Source: an uncultured Propionibacteriaceae bacterium (GTDB lineage Bacteria; Actinomycetota; Actinomycetes; Propionibacteriales; Propionibacteriaceae). Taken from it: a stretch of DNA of 6,644 nucleotides. Under the pieces are notes generated by a model. The model ran no database searches and was not told where the DNA came from. It worked only from the letters and a program-made list of their open reading frames with translations. The stretch is from contig CAKZJI010000126.1 of assembly GCA_936941515.1 (NCBI GenBank), positions 1 through 6,644 on the forward strand, given 5' to 3'. The translations under genes were made by a program, and so were the position numbers. Below are positions 1 through 6,387 of this stretch, one piece after another; positions within the stretch are counted from its first letter, which is position 1, and the number at the start of each line of letters is the position of its first letter.

Positions 1-2
1 CG

Positions 3-89
3 GGTGGGGCCGAGGGAGGGCGAGAGTTGATGAACATCGACCGGGCCATCCGAAACCTCGACGGACACGTCGGCGAGTTGCGAGGGTGA
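3..89 (+). CDS. 3' end of an unidentified gene (partial)
   Basis: An open frame enters from the left edge and ends at TGA 87-89. Its last 28 codons mostly end in G or C, as expected of a real gene here, whereas the frame used by the narK fragment downstream has AT-rich third positions over the same bases. The visible tail is hydrophilic and probably helical, containing NIDRAIRNLDGHVGELRG. I do not recognise the family from so short a piece. It does not look like the membrane-spanning middle of NarK, so I take it as a separate gene rather than the missing NarK front, though a rearranged or frameshifted join cannot be excluded. Its stop overlaps a GTG at 86-88 (GTGA), which would couple translation to the next frame. 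Confidence 0.4.
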   Translation, partial: GGAEGGRELMNIDRAIRNLDGHVGELRG

Positions 90-439
90 CAGGCGTCTCA
101 GTGACCATCCCGGCGCTGACCCCCGACACCTCGTCGGCAGCGGCGCTCGAGGGAGACTTCAAGCACTTCCTCTGGGGGATGCTCGCGATCTTCCTGTTCT
201 CTGGGATCGGCAACGCCTCCACCTTCAAGCAGATGCCTATGATCTTCGAGCGACGCCAGGCCGGTGGCGTGATTGGCTGGACTGCTGCCGTCGCGGCCTT
301 CGGGCCGTTCCTGTTCGGCGTGGGCCTGACCCTGATGTCCCCGACCCTCTTCTACATCATCGGCGTCGTGTGGGCGATCGCCTGCATCGGGATCACCTGG
401 TGGCGTTACGCGCGCAAGGGCGCGGCGAAGCCGAGCTGA
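86..439 (+). pseudogene. narK: NarK-type nitrate/nitrite transporter, C-terminal fragment
   Basis: The 117-residue frame matches the last quarter of NarK/NNP-family MFS transporters, which import nitrate or export nitrite across the inner membrane and are usually 400-480 residues long. Visible marks are the second nitrate signature (GIGNASTFK, residues 40-48), the following QMPMIF stretch, and AGGVIGWTAAVAAFGPFLFG (about 59-78). Roughly three membrane segments lie at about 28-45, 62-85 and 87-106, then a basic tail. The first eight to nine helices are absent: only an unrelated frame lies upstream. GTG 86 overlaps the preceding TGA, so the piece could be translated, but it could not transport alone. 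The stop (437-439) lies 10 bases before moaE. The family assignment is firm; that it is a decayed remnant, not a frameshifted or misassembled gene, is inference. Confidence 0.75.
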
Positions 440-449
440 GGATGGCACA

Positions 450-860
450 TTGATTCGTGAGGCATCCGTGGTTGACACGGACATTGACGGCGACGCCCTG
501 CTGCGCTCTGTGCAGGATGAGCGCGCAGGGGCCGTCGTCAGCTTCGCCGGTGTGGTGCGCAACCACGATCACGGGGTTGCCGTGACGGGCATTGAGTATG
601 TGGCACATCCGTCCGCTGACCGGGTGTTGCGGGAGATCGTCGCCGAGTATGAGGGGCGGGTGCACGGCATCGCCGTTCAGCATCGTGTGGGAAGGCTCGG
701 CATCGGTGGTGTGGCCCTTTACCTGGCGGTTTCGGCCTCCCACCGCAAGGAGGCCATCTCCTGCATGGATGAGCTGATTGACGAGATCAAGGCGCGGCTG
801 CCGATCTGGAAGAAGCAGTTTCTGGCCGATGGCACCCACGAGTGGTCACAATGCCCCTGA
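450..860 (+). CDS. moaE: MoaE, large subunit of molybdopterin synthase
   Basis: MoaE forms a cytoplasmic heterotetramer with MoaD and converts cyclic pyranopterin monophosphate to molybdopterin, taking sulfur from the MoaD C-terminal thiocarboxylate. The 136-residue product has the family landmarks in order: AGAVVSFAGVVRNHDHG (26-42, whose FxGxVRxH core is typical), HRVGRLGIGG (78-87), VSASHRKEA (94-102) and the active-site region EIKARLPIWKKQ (112-123). K114 and K121 correspond to the catalytic lysines K119 and K126 of E. coli MoaE. The start is TTG 450, chosen because GAGGA (437-441) sits 8 bases upstream and the MIREASVV start matches the usual family N-terminus. Length is normal for actinobacteria. 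It overlaps moeB. No moaD lies next to it, so its partner must be encoded elsewhere. Confidence 0.93.
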   Translation: MIREASVVDTDIDGDALLRSVQDERAGAVVSFAGVVRNHDHGVAVTGIEYVAHPSADRVLREIVAEYEGRVHGIAVQHRVGRLGIGGVALYLAVSASHRKEAISCMDELIDEIKARLPIWKKQFLADGTHEWSQCP

Positions 861-1585
861 CGGATGAGCAGCGGGAGCGCTACATCCGCAACATCGACGT
901 CGTCGGCCTCGGCGTTGAGGGTCAGGAGCGGCTGCTCGCGTCGTCGGTGCTGGTGATCGGGGCGGGAGGCCTGGGCTCTGCGGCACTGCCGTACCTGGCC
1001 GCTGCGGGGGTGGGGCGGATCAGCGTCGTCGACGGTGACGTCGTCGAGTTGACGAACATGCAGCGTCAGGTGCTGCACACCGAACTGGGACGTTCCAAGA
1101 CCTCCTCAGCTGTTGAGCGGCTGGGGGCCCTCAACCCCGGGATCATCGTCGAGGGGTTCCCGGAGTATCTGACCTTGGAACGCGCAGCCGAGGTGTTTCC
1201 CCAGTTCGACCTCGTGATGGACTGCACCGATACCTTCGCGGCGAAGTTCCTGATCTCTGATGCCGCCGAGCGGGTGGGGGCCCGGTTGGTGTGGGCATCG
1301 GCCGTCGGGATGCAGGGTCAGTGCAGTGTGTTCGGTGTCCCGGACCGTTACGGGGATCGGCTCTATCTGCGGGACCTCATTCCCGAGGAGCCTGCCGACG
1401 GGGCCTATCCGAAGGCCACTGACATCGGGGTGCTGGGTGCCATGGTGGGTCAGCTGGGCACCCTGCAGGCCACGGAGGCCATCAAGCTGCTGGCCGGATT
1501 CGGGGAGCCGTTGGTGGGCAGGGTGGCGGTGCTTGATGCGCTGCGGTCGCGGTGGGATTGTCTTCCATTGAGGAGGGTGCGGTGA
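851..1585 (+). CDS. moeB: MoeB/ThiF/HesA-family adenylyltransferase for MoaD
   Basis: An E1-like enzyme of 244 residues that would adenylate the C-terminal glycine of MoaD so it can receive sulfur. It shows the Rossmann ATP-binding loop GAGGLGS (37-43), the conserved D61 and N69/R72 of LTNMQRQ, K83, and DCTDT (124-128), whose D127 matches E. coli D130. QATEAIKLLAGFGEPLVGR (206-224) is typical of the family's end. There is no rhodanese domain, so it is not MoeZ-like. Unusually, the zinc-binding cysteines are absent: the first CxxC site reads LYLRDL (171-176) and the C-terminal pair is reduced to a single C237. The cysteine usual before the conserved GVLG motif is also missing (KATDIGVLG). ATG 851 is chosen, with GAGTGG at 840-845; GTG 842 is an alternative. 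It overlaps moaE by 10 bases and moeA by 4. Confidence 0.88.
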   Translation: MPLTDEQRERYIRNIDVVGLGVEGQERLLASSVLVIGAGGLGSAALPYLAAAGVGRISVVDGDVVELTNMQRQVLHTELGRSKTSSAVERLGALNPGIIVEGFPEYLTLERAAEVFPQFDLVMDCTDTFAAKFLISDAAERVGARLVWASAVGMQGQCSVFGVPDRYGDRLYLRDLIPEEPADGAYPKATDIGVLGAMVGQLGTLQATEAIKLLAGFGEPLVGRVAVLDALRSRWDCLPLRRVR

Positions 1586-2784
1586 GAAGCGTTGAGGAGC
1601 ATCTGGACCGGGTGCTGGGCCTGGCCGGGCGGCTGGAGGCAGAGAGCTGCCCCATTGGGGAGGGCGACGGCCGGACGCTGGCTGAGGATCTGCCCGCCAG
1701 GATGCCGGTGCCGCCCTTCGACAACTCCGCAATGGATGGTTTCGCGGTGCGAGCCGCCGACCTGGCGACAGGTGTGGTTCTCCAGGTGGTGGGGGACATT
1801 CCCGCCGGGGCACGTGACCTGCCGGTGGTTGGGGCGGGGCAGGCTGCCCGCATCATGACAGGTGCGCCCATGCCACCCGGCGCTGACACCGTCGTCCCTG
1901 TGGAGCTGACAGACCAGCCGTCTGGGGCGAGTGCGCTTCCTGACGTGGTTGGCATCACTGAGATCGTCGCTGCGGGACGGCATGTGCGTCACCGTGGGGA
2001 GGATACCCAACCGGGTCAGGTCGTGCTGCGTGCTGGTCTGCGATGGAGCCCTGCGGCCGCCTCGGCCGCATCCTCCGTCGGCTACGCGCAGGTGCCGCTG
2101 GTGCGACGTCCTCGGGTCGCAGTGTTGGCGACGGGATCGGAGCTTGTCCCCGCCGGGGTTCCCCTCGGCCCCGGTCAGATACCGGACTCGAACTCGCTGC
2201 TGCTTGCGGGGCTCGTCCGGCAGTTTGGGGGGGAGGTGATCTTCGCCAGTATGGTCTCCGACGATCCGGGGGAGTTCGCGGATGCCCTCGTGGAGGCGGG
2301 TGAGGCGGATCTGGTTCTCACCACCGGGGGAGTGTCCGTGGGGGCCTTTGAGGTGGTCAGGCAGGTCACTGAAGGTGACATTGAGTTCGCGAAGGTCGCG
2401 ATGCAGCCTGGGAAACCCCAGGCCAGTGGGCTGCTGAAGGCGCGAGGTGGGCGACGGGTTCCGATGCTCGGCCTGCCCGGGAACCCGGTGAGCGTTTTCG
2501 TCTCCGCCTGGGTGTTCGTCCGACCGGTGATCGCCGTTCTGGGCGGCTACCGGGTGCCGCCGAAGCTTTTCGAGACCGTGGCTGCTGAGGGCTGGACGGG
2601 ACCGAGGGAGCGCAGGCAGTACATTCCCGTTGTCTTCACTGAGGATGGGGCGCTTCCGGTGCATCGGCTGGGCTCCGGCTCCCACTTGGTGGCCAGCCTC
2701 GCCCTGGCGGAGGGGCTGGCCATCGTGCCGGAGGGAGCCGCTGGCGTCACCGCCGGGGATCATCTCACCTGCTTTAGGGTGTGA
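1582..2784 (+). CDS. moeA: MoeA, molybdopterin molybdenumtransferase
   Basis: MoeA hydrolyses adenylylated molybdopterin and inserts molybdate, giving active molybdenum cofactor in the cytoplasm. The 400-residue protein is of usual length. Motifs in order are PPFDNSAMDGFAVR (44-57), GQAARIMTGAPMPPGADTVV (86-105), ATGSEL (183-188), GQIPDSNS, TGGVSVG (248-254) in the molybdopterin-binding domain, MQPGKPQASG, and GLPGNPVSVF (297-306), followed by the C-terminal domain IV. The aspartate following the SGGVSVG motif of E. coli MoeA (D228) is glutamate here (E257), which I believe is common in actinobacteria. GTG 1582 is chosen because AGGAGG at 1571-1576 lies 5 bases upstream and SVEEHL is the standard start. 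An in-frame GTG at 1552 would add ten atypical residues. GTGA overlap with the moeB stop implies translational coupling. Confidence 0.95.
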   Translation: MRSVEEHLDRVLGLAGRLEAESCPIGEGDGRTLAEDLPARMPVPPFDNSAMDGFAVRAADLATGVVLQVVGDIPAGARDLPVVGAGQAARIMTGAPMPPGADTVVPVELTDQPSGASALPDVVGITEIVAAGRHVRHRGEDTQPGQVVLRAGLRWSPAAASAASSVGYAQVPLVRRPRVAVLATGSELVPAGVPLGPGQIPDSNSLLLAGLVRQFGGEVIFASMVSDDPGEFADALVEAGEADLVLTTGGVSVGAFEVVRQVTEGDIEFAKVAMQPGKPQASGLLKARGGRRVPMLGLPGNPVSVFVSAWVFVRPVIAVLGGYRVPPKLFETVAAEGWTGPRERRQYIPVVFTEDGALPVHRLGSGSHLVASLALAEGLAIVPEGAAGVTAGDHLTCFRV

Positions 2785-2788
2785 CCCC

Positions 2789-3249
<461 letters not shown>

Positions 3250-3253
<4 letters not shown>

Positions 3254-3756
3254 CCAGACGATGGCCGGGAGAGGTCGTGGTCGGCTCCGTCGAGTTGATC
3301 GACCATGTGCTCCAGCAGCGGTCCGACGACGGCGATGGTGTCCCGCGCCCCACCCCGGGAGCCGGGGGCGTTGATGATCACGGCCCGTGGGTCGCCCTCC
3401 AGAACTCCGGCAATGCCGCGGGACAGCAGGGCGCGTGGCTCCTTCTGCGCGCCGACGCGGCGCACCTCCTCCATCGGTCCGGGGATCTCGTAGGTGATGA
3501 GCTCGCGGACCGTCTCGACGGTGACGTCGGTGGGGCTGATCCCTGTCCCGCCGGTGGTGAAGATGATGCGCGCCCCGTCACGCTGCGCCGTGAGGATGGC
3601 GTCGCGAATCAGGCTGGGGGTGTCGGGGACGATGACGGGATCGGCCACTGCGAATCCCAGGTCAGCCAGGGCCGTTCGGAGAACGGGTCCTGAGCGGTCC
3701 TCGTACACGTCCTCGGCGGCGCGGTCTGAGCAGGTGATGACGGTGGCGTGGGTCAT
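3250..3756 (-). CDS. mog: Mog/MoaB-family molybdopterin adenylyltransferase
   Basis: This family transfers AMP from ATP to molybdopterin, making the substrate used by MoeA. The 168-residue protein carries the molybdopterin-binding motif TTGGTGISPTDVTVE (67-81) and a second conserved loop with NAPGSRGGARDT near 129-140. The N-terminus (VITCSDRAAEDVYEDRSGP, about 6-24) is characteristic of the family, which is normally 160-195 residues long. Mog and MoaB cannot be separated by eye; the function is expected to be the same. The start ATG (3754-3756 on the minus strand) is preceded by AGGGTG at a suitable distance. It is the only minus-strand gene between two plus-strand operons. It ends tail to tail inside the moaC stop and begins back to back with the HTH-TOBE gene, so it probably has its own promoter in the shared control region. 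Confidence 0.92.
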
Positions 3757-3792
3757 GACGTCACCCTATCGGATGGCGCATTTCCGCTTTTG

Positions 3793-3808
3793 CTGATGAT
3801 ATGGTCAG
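3793..3808. promoter_or_regulatory. Palindromic operator candidate between mog and the HTH-TOBE gene
   Basis: The 16-base element CTGATGATATGGTCAG has outer arms CTGA/TCAG and a symmetric ATAT centre, so 12 of 16 positions are self-complementary. It sits in the 56 bases separating the divergent starts at 3756 (mog) and 3813 (HTH-TOBE). On the minus strand it contains TATCAT (3796-3801), five of six bases of a -10 box for mog. On the plus strand GATGAT (3795-3800) is a weaker -10 candidate. I saw no convincing -35 box either way. A protein bound here would cover both start regions, so control by the adjacent HTH-TOBE protein is a reasonable inference. It does not resemble the E. coli ModE site. 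Confidence 0.35.
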
Positions 3809-3812
3809 CCGC

Positions 3813-4220
3813 ATGGAGAGAATTCGGATTTCCGCTGCGGCGGTGTTGCTGGGTGTCAGCGATGACACGGTGAGGCGTTGGATCGACGCGGGTCGGCTGA
3901 CGGCTGAGCCGGATGATGCCGGACGGCAGACCATCGACGGCGCTCAGCTGGCGCAGTTCGCGGTGGAGCTGGCTGACGATTCGCTTGATGCCATGGATGA
4001 GGGGGTGGGTCGTCGCTCCGCCCGCAATCATCTGACCGGTCTGGTCACCAAGGTCATCTCCGACAAGGTGATGAGCCAGGTGGAGATGCAGTGCGGACGC
4101 TACCGGATCGTCTCTCTCATCTCCACAGAGGCCGTGCAGGAGCTTGGCCTTGAGCCAGGTTCGGTTGCCACCGCAGTCATCAAGGCGACCAATGTCACTA
4201 TCGAAGGAAGAGGCAAATGA
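3813..4220 (+). CDS. HTH-TOBE molybdate-responsive protein (probable regulator)
   Basis: A 135-residue two-domain protein. Residues 4-29 form a MerR/excisionase-like helix-turn-helix (RISAAAVLLGVSDDTVRRW, then an AGRL wing start). Residues 71-131 form one TOBE/Mop domain (NHLTGLVTKVISDKVMSQVE through ATAVIKATNVTIE), the fold that binds molybdate or tungstate in ModE, ModC and Mop. It most likely senses intracellular molybdate and controls modABC, and perhaps mog. It is not a classical ModE, which has a winged HTH of a different family and two TOBE repeats. With a single TOBE it would need to oligomerise to build complete binding sites. ATG 3813 is chosen because RISAAAVLLG normally lies a few residues from the start; ATG 3801 is the alternative. 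Neither has a Shine-Dalgarno sequence, so a leaderless message is possible. ATGA overlap links it to modA. Confidence 0.85.
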   Translation: MERIRISAAAVLLGVSDDTVRRWIDAGRLTAEPDDAGRQTIDGAQLAQFAVELADDSLDAMDEGVGRRSARNHLTGLVTKVISDKVMSQVEMQCGRYRIVSLISTEAVQELGLEPGSVATAVIKATNVTIEGRGK

Positions 4221-4999
4221 AACGCATCGCGGTTCTTGCGGCAGTCCTGCTGGTCTCGGCTTGCGGGTCGGCTCAGAATCAGGGTGCCACACCGTCAGCC
4301 AGCAGCCCGGCTCCCACAGCGGCGGCGTCCAGCTCCGCCACCTCGGGCGAGAACAAGACCGAGAAGACGGTGGTGTTCGCGGCGGCCTCGCTAAATAAGG
4401 TGTTCCCTGAGATCGCCCCCGCGACGTACACCTTCGACGGCTCCTCCGGGCTGGTCGACCAGATGAAGGGCGGCGCGCCTGCCGACGTGTTCGCCTCAGC
4501 TGACAAGAAGAACATGGACAAGGCTGTTGAGGCGGGGCTGATTGACGGTGAGCCCGTCATGTTCGCCACCAACTATCTGGTTCTCGTCACCCCGGCGGAC
4601 AATCCCGGCGGCATCACTGGCTTCGATGAGTCCCTGGACGGAAAGCGGCTCGTGATCTGCGCCGCCGACGTTCCCTGCGGAGCCGCCACGGCGAAGCTGG
4701 CCGAGAAGATGGGCAAGACCCTGCAGCCCGTCTCGGAGGAGTCCAAGGTCACCGACGTGCTTGGCAAGGTCACCTCAGGGGAGGCCGATGCCGGACTGGT
4801 CTACGCCACCGACGCCACGAGCGCCGGGGACAAGGTCAAGACCTTCGACATTGCCAGCGCCAAGGAAGACCCCAACACCTATTGGATCGCCAAGGCCAAG
4901 GGCGCGAAGGACTCCGAGGGTGCTGATGCATTCATCGCGAAGATCACCGGGGAGGGTGCCGCGGTGCTGCAGAAGTACGGGTTCGGCCCTGCCAAGTGA
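4217..4999 (+). CDS. modA: ModA, molybdate-binding lipoprotein of the ABC importer
   Basis: Extracytoplasmic solute-binding protein delivering molybdate to ModB. The 260-residue product has a lipoprotein signal peptide (MKRIAVLAAVLLVSAC) with lipid-modified C16, then an Ala/Ser/Pro/Thr-rich linker to about residue 44, as expected for anchoring to the outer face of a Gram-positive membrane. Ligand-contact regions match the family: AAASL (S58), DGSSG (S76/S77), GGAPADVFASAD (85-96), DVPCG (151-155) and GLVYATDA (193-200, Y196). The segment between AAASL and DGSSG is about ten residues shorter than in typical ModA, so the first helix region is compact. ATG 4217 overlaps the previous stop and has the purine-rich GGAAGAGG upstream. 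Tungstate binding is also possible; the sequence does not distinguish the two anions. Confidence 0.94.
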   Translation: MKRIAVLAAVLLVSACGSAQNQGATPSASSPAPTAAASSSATSGENKTEKTVVFAAASLNKVFPEIAPATYTFDGSSGLVDQMKGGAPADVFASADKKNMDKAVEAGLIDGEPVMFATNYLVLVTPADNPGGITGFDESLDGKRLVICAADVPCGAATAKLAEKMGKTLQPVSEESKVTDVLGKVTSGEADAGLVYATDATSAGDKVKTFDIASAKEDPNTYWIAKAKGAKDSEGADAFIAKITGEGAAVLQKYGFGPAK

Positions 5000-5778
5000 G
5001 CCATTTCCCGCGGTGGGCGTGGCTGCCGTTCGGGATGGGTATCCTGCTGCTGGCCAGCCCACTGCTGGGGATGCTCGCCCGGGTCTCCTGGGCTGAGCTC
5101 CCCGCTCTGCTGGCGTCGCAGAGGGCTCAGGATGCTCTCCGACTCAGCCTCATCACCTGCTCGATCTCGACCCTGGTGGTCACGGCCATCGGGGTTCCCG
5201 TTTCCCTGGTGCTGGCCCGCAGCCGAGGCTGGTGGACGTCCGGGGTTCGCACACTGGTGACTGTTCCGATGGTGCTTCCGCCTGTCGTCGCAGGCCTGGC
5301 GTTGCTGGTCACCTTTGGTCGTCGGGGACTGCTGGGGGCTCCGCTGTCGGCCTTCGGGATCGAGATCGGCTTCTCCACCGTCGCAGTCATCGTCGCCCAG
5401 TCCTTCGTGTCGCTGCCGTTCTTGGTGGTGTCCCTGGAGGGGGCGCTGCGCTCCTCCGAAGGCCGGTATGAGCGGGTGGCGGCGAATCTGGGGGCCAGGC
5501 CGAATCGTGTGTTCTGGAGGATCACCCTGCCGGTGATGGCCCCCGCGCTTGTCTCTGGGGTAGCGCTGTCCTTCGCCCGAGCACTCGGCGAGTTCGGTGC
5601 GACCCTCACCTTCGCCGGGTCTTTGCAGGGCATCACACGAACCCTGCCTTTGGAGATCTATCTGCTGCGGGAGTCTGATTCCGACATCGCGATGGCACTT
5701 TCGCTGGTGCTGATTGTGATAGCTGTGCTGATTGTGCTGCTGTCGTCGCGTCTTCGGGCATGGGGGGAGCATGGCTGA
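4996..5778 (+). CDS. modB: ModB, molybdate ABC transporter permease
   Basis: Membrane subunit that forms the molybdate channel as a homodimer. The 260 residues contain about six hydrophobic segments, near 9-28, 50-74, 84-107, 125-147, 183-200 and 231-251. The EAA coupling loop, which docks on the ATPase, is EGRYERVAANLGARPNRVFW followed by RITLP (155-179). VPMVLPPVVAGLALL (90-104) and FARALGEFGATLTFAGS are strongly characteristic of ModB/CysT-type permeases. GTG 4996 overlaps the modA stop as GTGA with no clear ribosome site, so translation is probably coupled to modA. The gene appears complete, and its last eight bases overlap modC. Its ATPase partner is truncated in this window. Confidence 0.94.
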   Translation: MSHFPRWAWLPFGMGILLLASPLLGMLARVSWAELPALLASQRAQDALRLSLITCSISTLVVTAIGVPVSLVLARSRGWWTSGVRTLVTVPMVLPPVVAGLALLVTFGRRGLLGAPLSAFGIEIGFSTVAVIVAQSFVSLPFLVVSLEGALRSSEGRYERVAANLGARPNRVFWRITLPVMAPALVSGVALSFARALGEFGATLTFAGSLQGITRTLPLEIYLLRESDSDIAMALSLVLIVIAVLIVLLSSRLRAWGEHG

Positions 5779-6295
5779 GCTGCTGTTGGTCGACGCCGAG
5801 GTGGCTCCCCGTGACATCCGGTTGAGGCTGGAGGTTTTCGAGGGGCAGACGGTGGCTGTCATCGGCCCTAACGGCGCTGGCAAATCGACGCTCCTGGACC
5901 TGATTGCGGGGTCGCTTCGACCCACCGCCGGATCAGTCAAGGTTCGAGGCGAGGAGGTTTCGGGGTCGCGTCGTCATCTTCCGCCGTATCGTCGCCGGGT
6001 CTCCTATGTGGAGCAGCGACCTTTGCTGTTTCCCCATCTGGATGTGCTGGGCAACGTCGTTTTCGGCCCCCGGTCCAGGGGGGTGCCGAAGGCCGAGGCG
6101 CGACATCGTGCGATGGAGGAGCTGGAGGCGGTGGGCTGCGCCGATCTGGCAGCCCGGCCGTCGAGTGGGCTCTCGGGTGGGCAGGCGCAGCGGGTGGCGT
6201 TGGCGCGGGCGCTGGCCGTTGACCCGGACATCGTCTTGCTGGATGAGCCGTTCGGTGCGCTGGACGCCACCGTGACCCCCGAGCTGCGACGCCTG

Positions 6296-6310
6296 CTCTG
6301 TACTGACGAG
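6296..6310. other. Probable rearrangement junction inside modC
   Basis: Left of about 6298 the modC frame is GC-rich at third positions and family-like. Right of it the DNA turns AT-richer, loses codon bias and behaves as the upstream region of a different gene. This marks a deletion or other recombination end, or an assembly join. No insertion sequence, transposase or obvious target-site duplication is visible at the junction. Confidence 0.6.
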
Positions 6311-6353
6311 AATAGACGCTTAACAAGCGTTTTCGGACACAGTGCTAGTCTCG
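6307..6353 (+). promoter_or_regulatory. Nested inverted repeats upstream of the OPT gene
   Basis: A perfect hairpin, ACGCTT-aac-AAGCGT (6316-6330), is followed by four T residues (6330-6333). It is flanked by a second pair of arms, CGAGAATAG (6307-6315) and CTAGTCTCG (6345-6353), which pair at eight of nine positions. The inner hairpin could be a weak intrinsic terminator protecting the OPT gene from upstream transcription, an operator, or part of a leader. The stem is short and the T run brief, so terminator function is uncertain. Confidence 0.35.
6320..6351 (+). promoter_or_regulatory. Possible promoter of the OPT gene
   Basis: TTAACA (6320-6325) matches five of six bases of a -35 box. TAGTCT (6346-6351) fits the loose TAnnnT form of actinobacterial -10 boxes. 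The 20-base spacer is longer than optimal, which keeps confidence low. The -35 candidate lies inside the inner hairpin, so a protein bound there could repress transcription. The start codon follows about 36 bases after the -10. Confidence 0.25.
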
Positions 6354-6387
6354 CCTCGGAATCATCCCGACATCGAGAGATCTCACC

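Noticed and set aside
842..850. GTG 842 as the moeB start.
   Set aside because: It would enlarge the overlap with moaE and add three residues before a good ATG that has a nearby purine-rich site. Not excluded, only less likely.
4879..5940. A 353-codon minus-strand open frame opposite modB.
   Set aside because: The product is Gln, Arg, His and Pro rich with no fold-like pattern, and lies opposite a clear permease gene. GC-rich antisense frames are commonly open.
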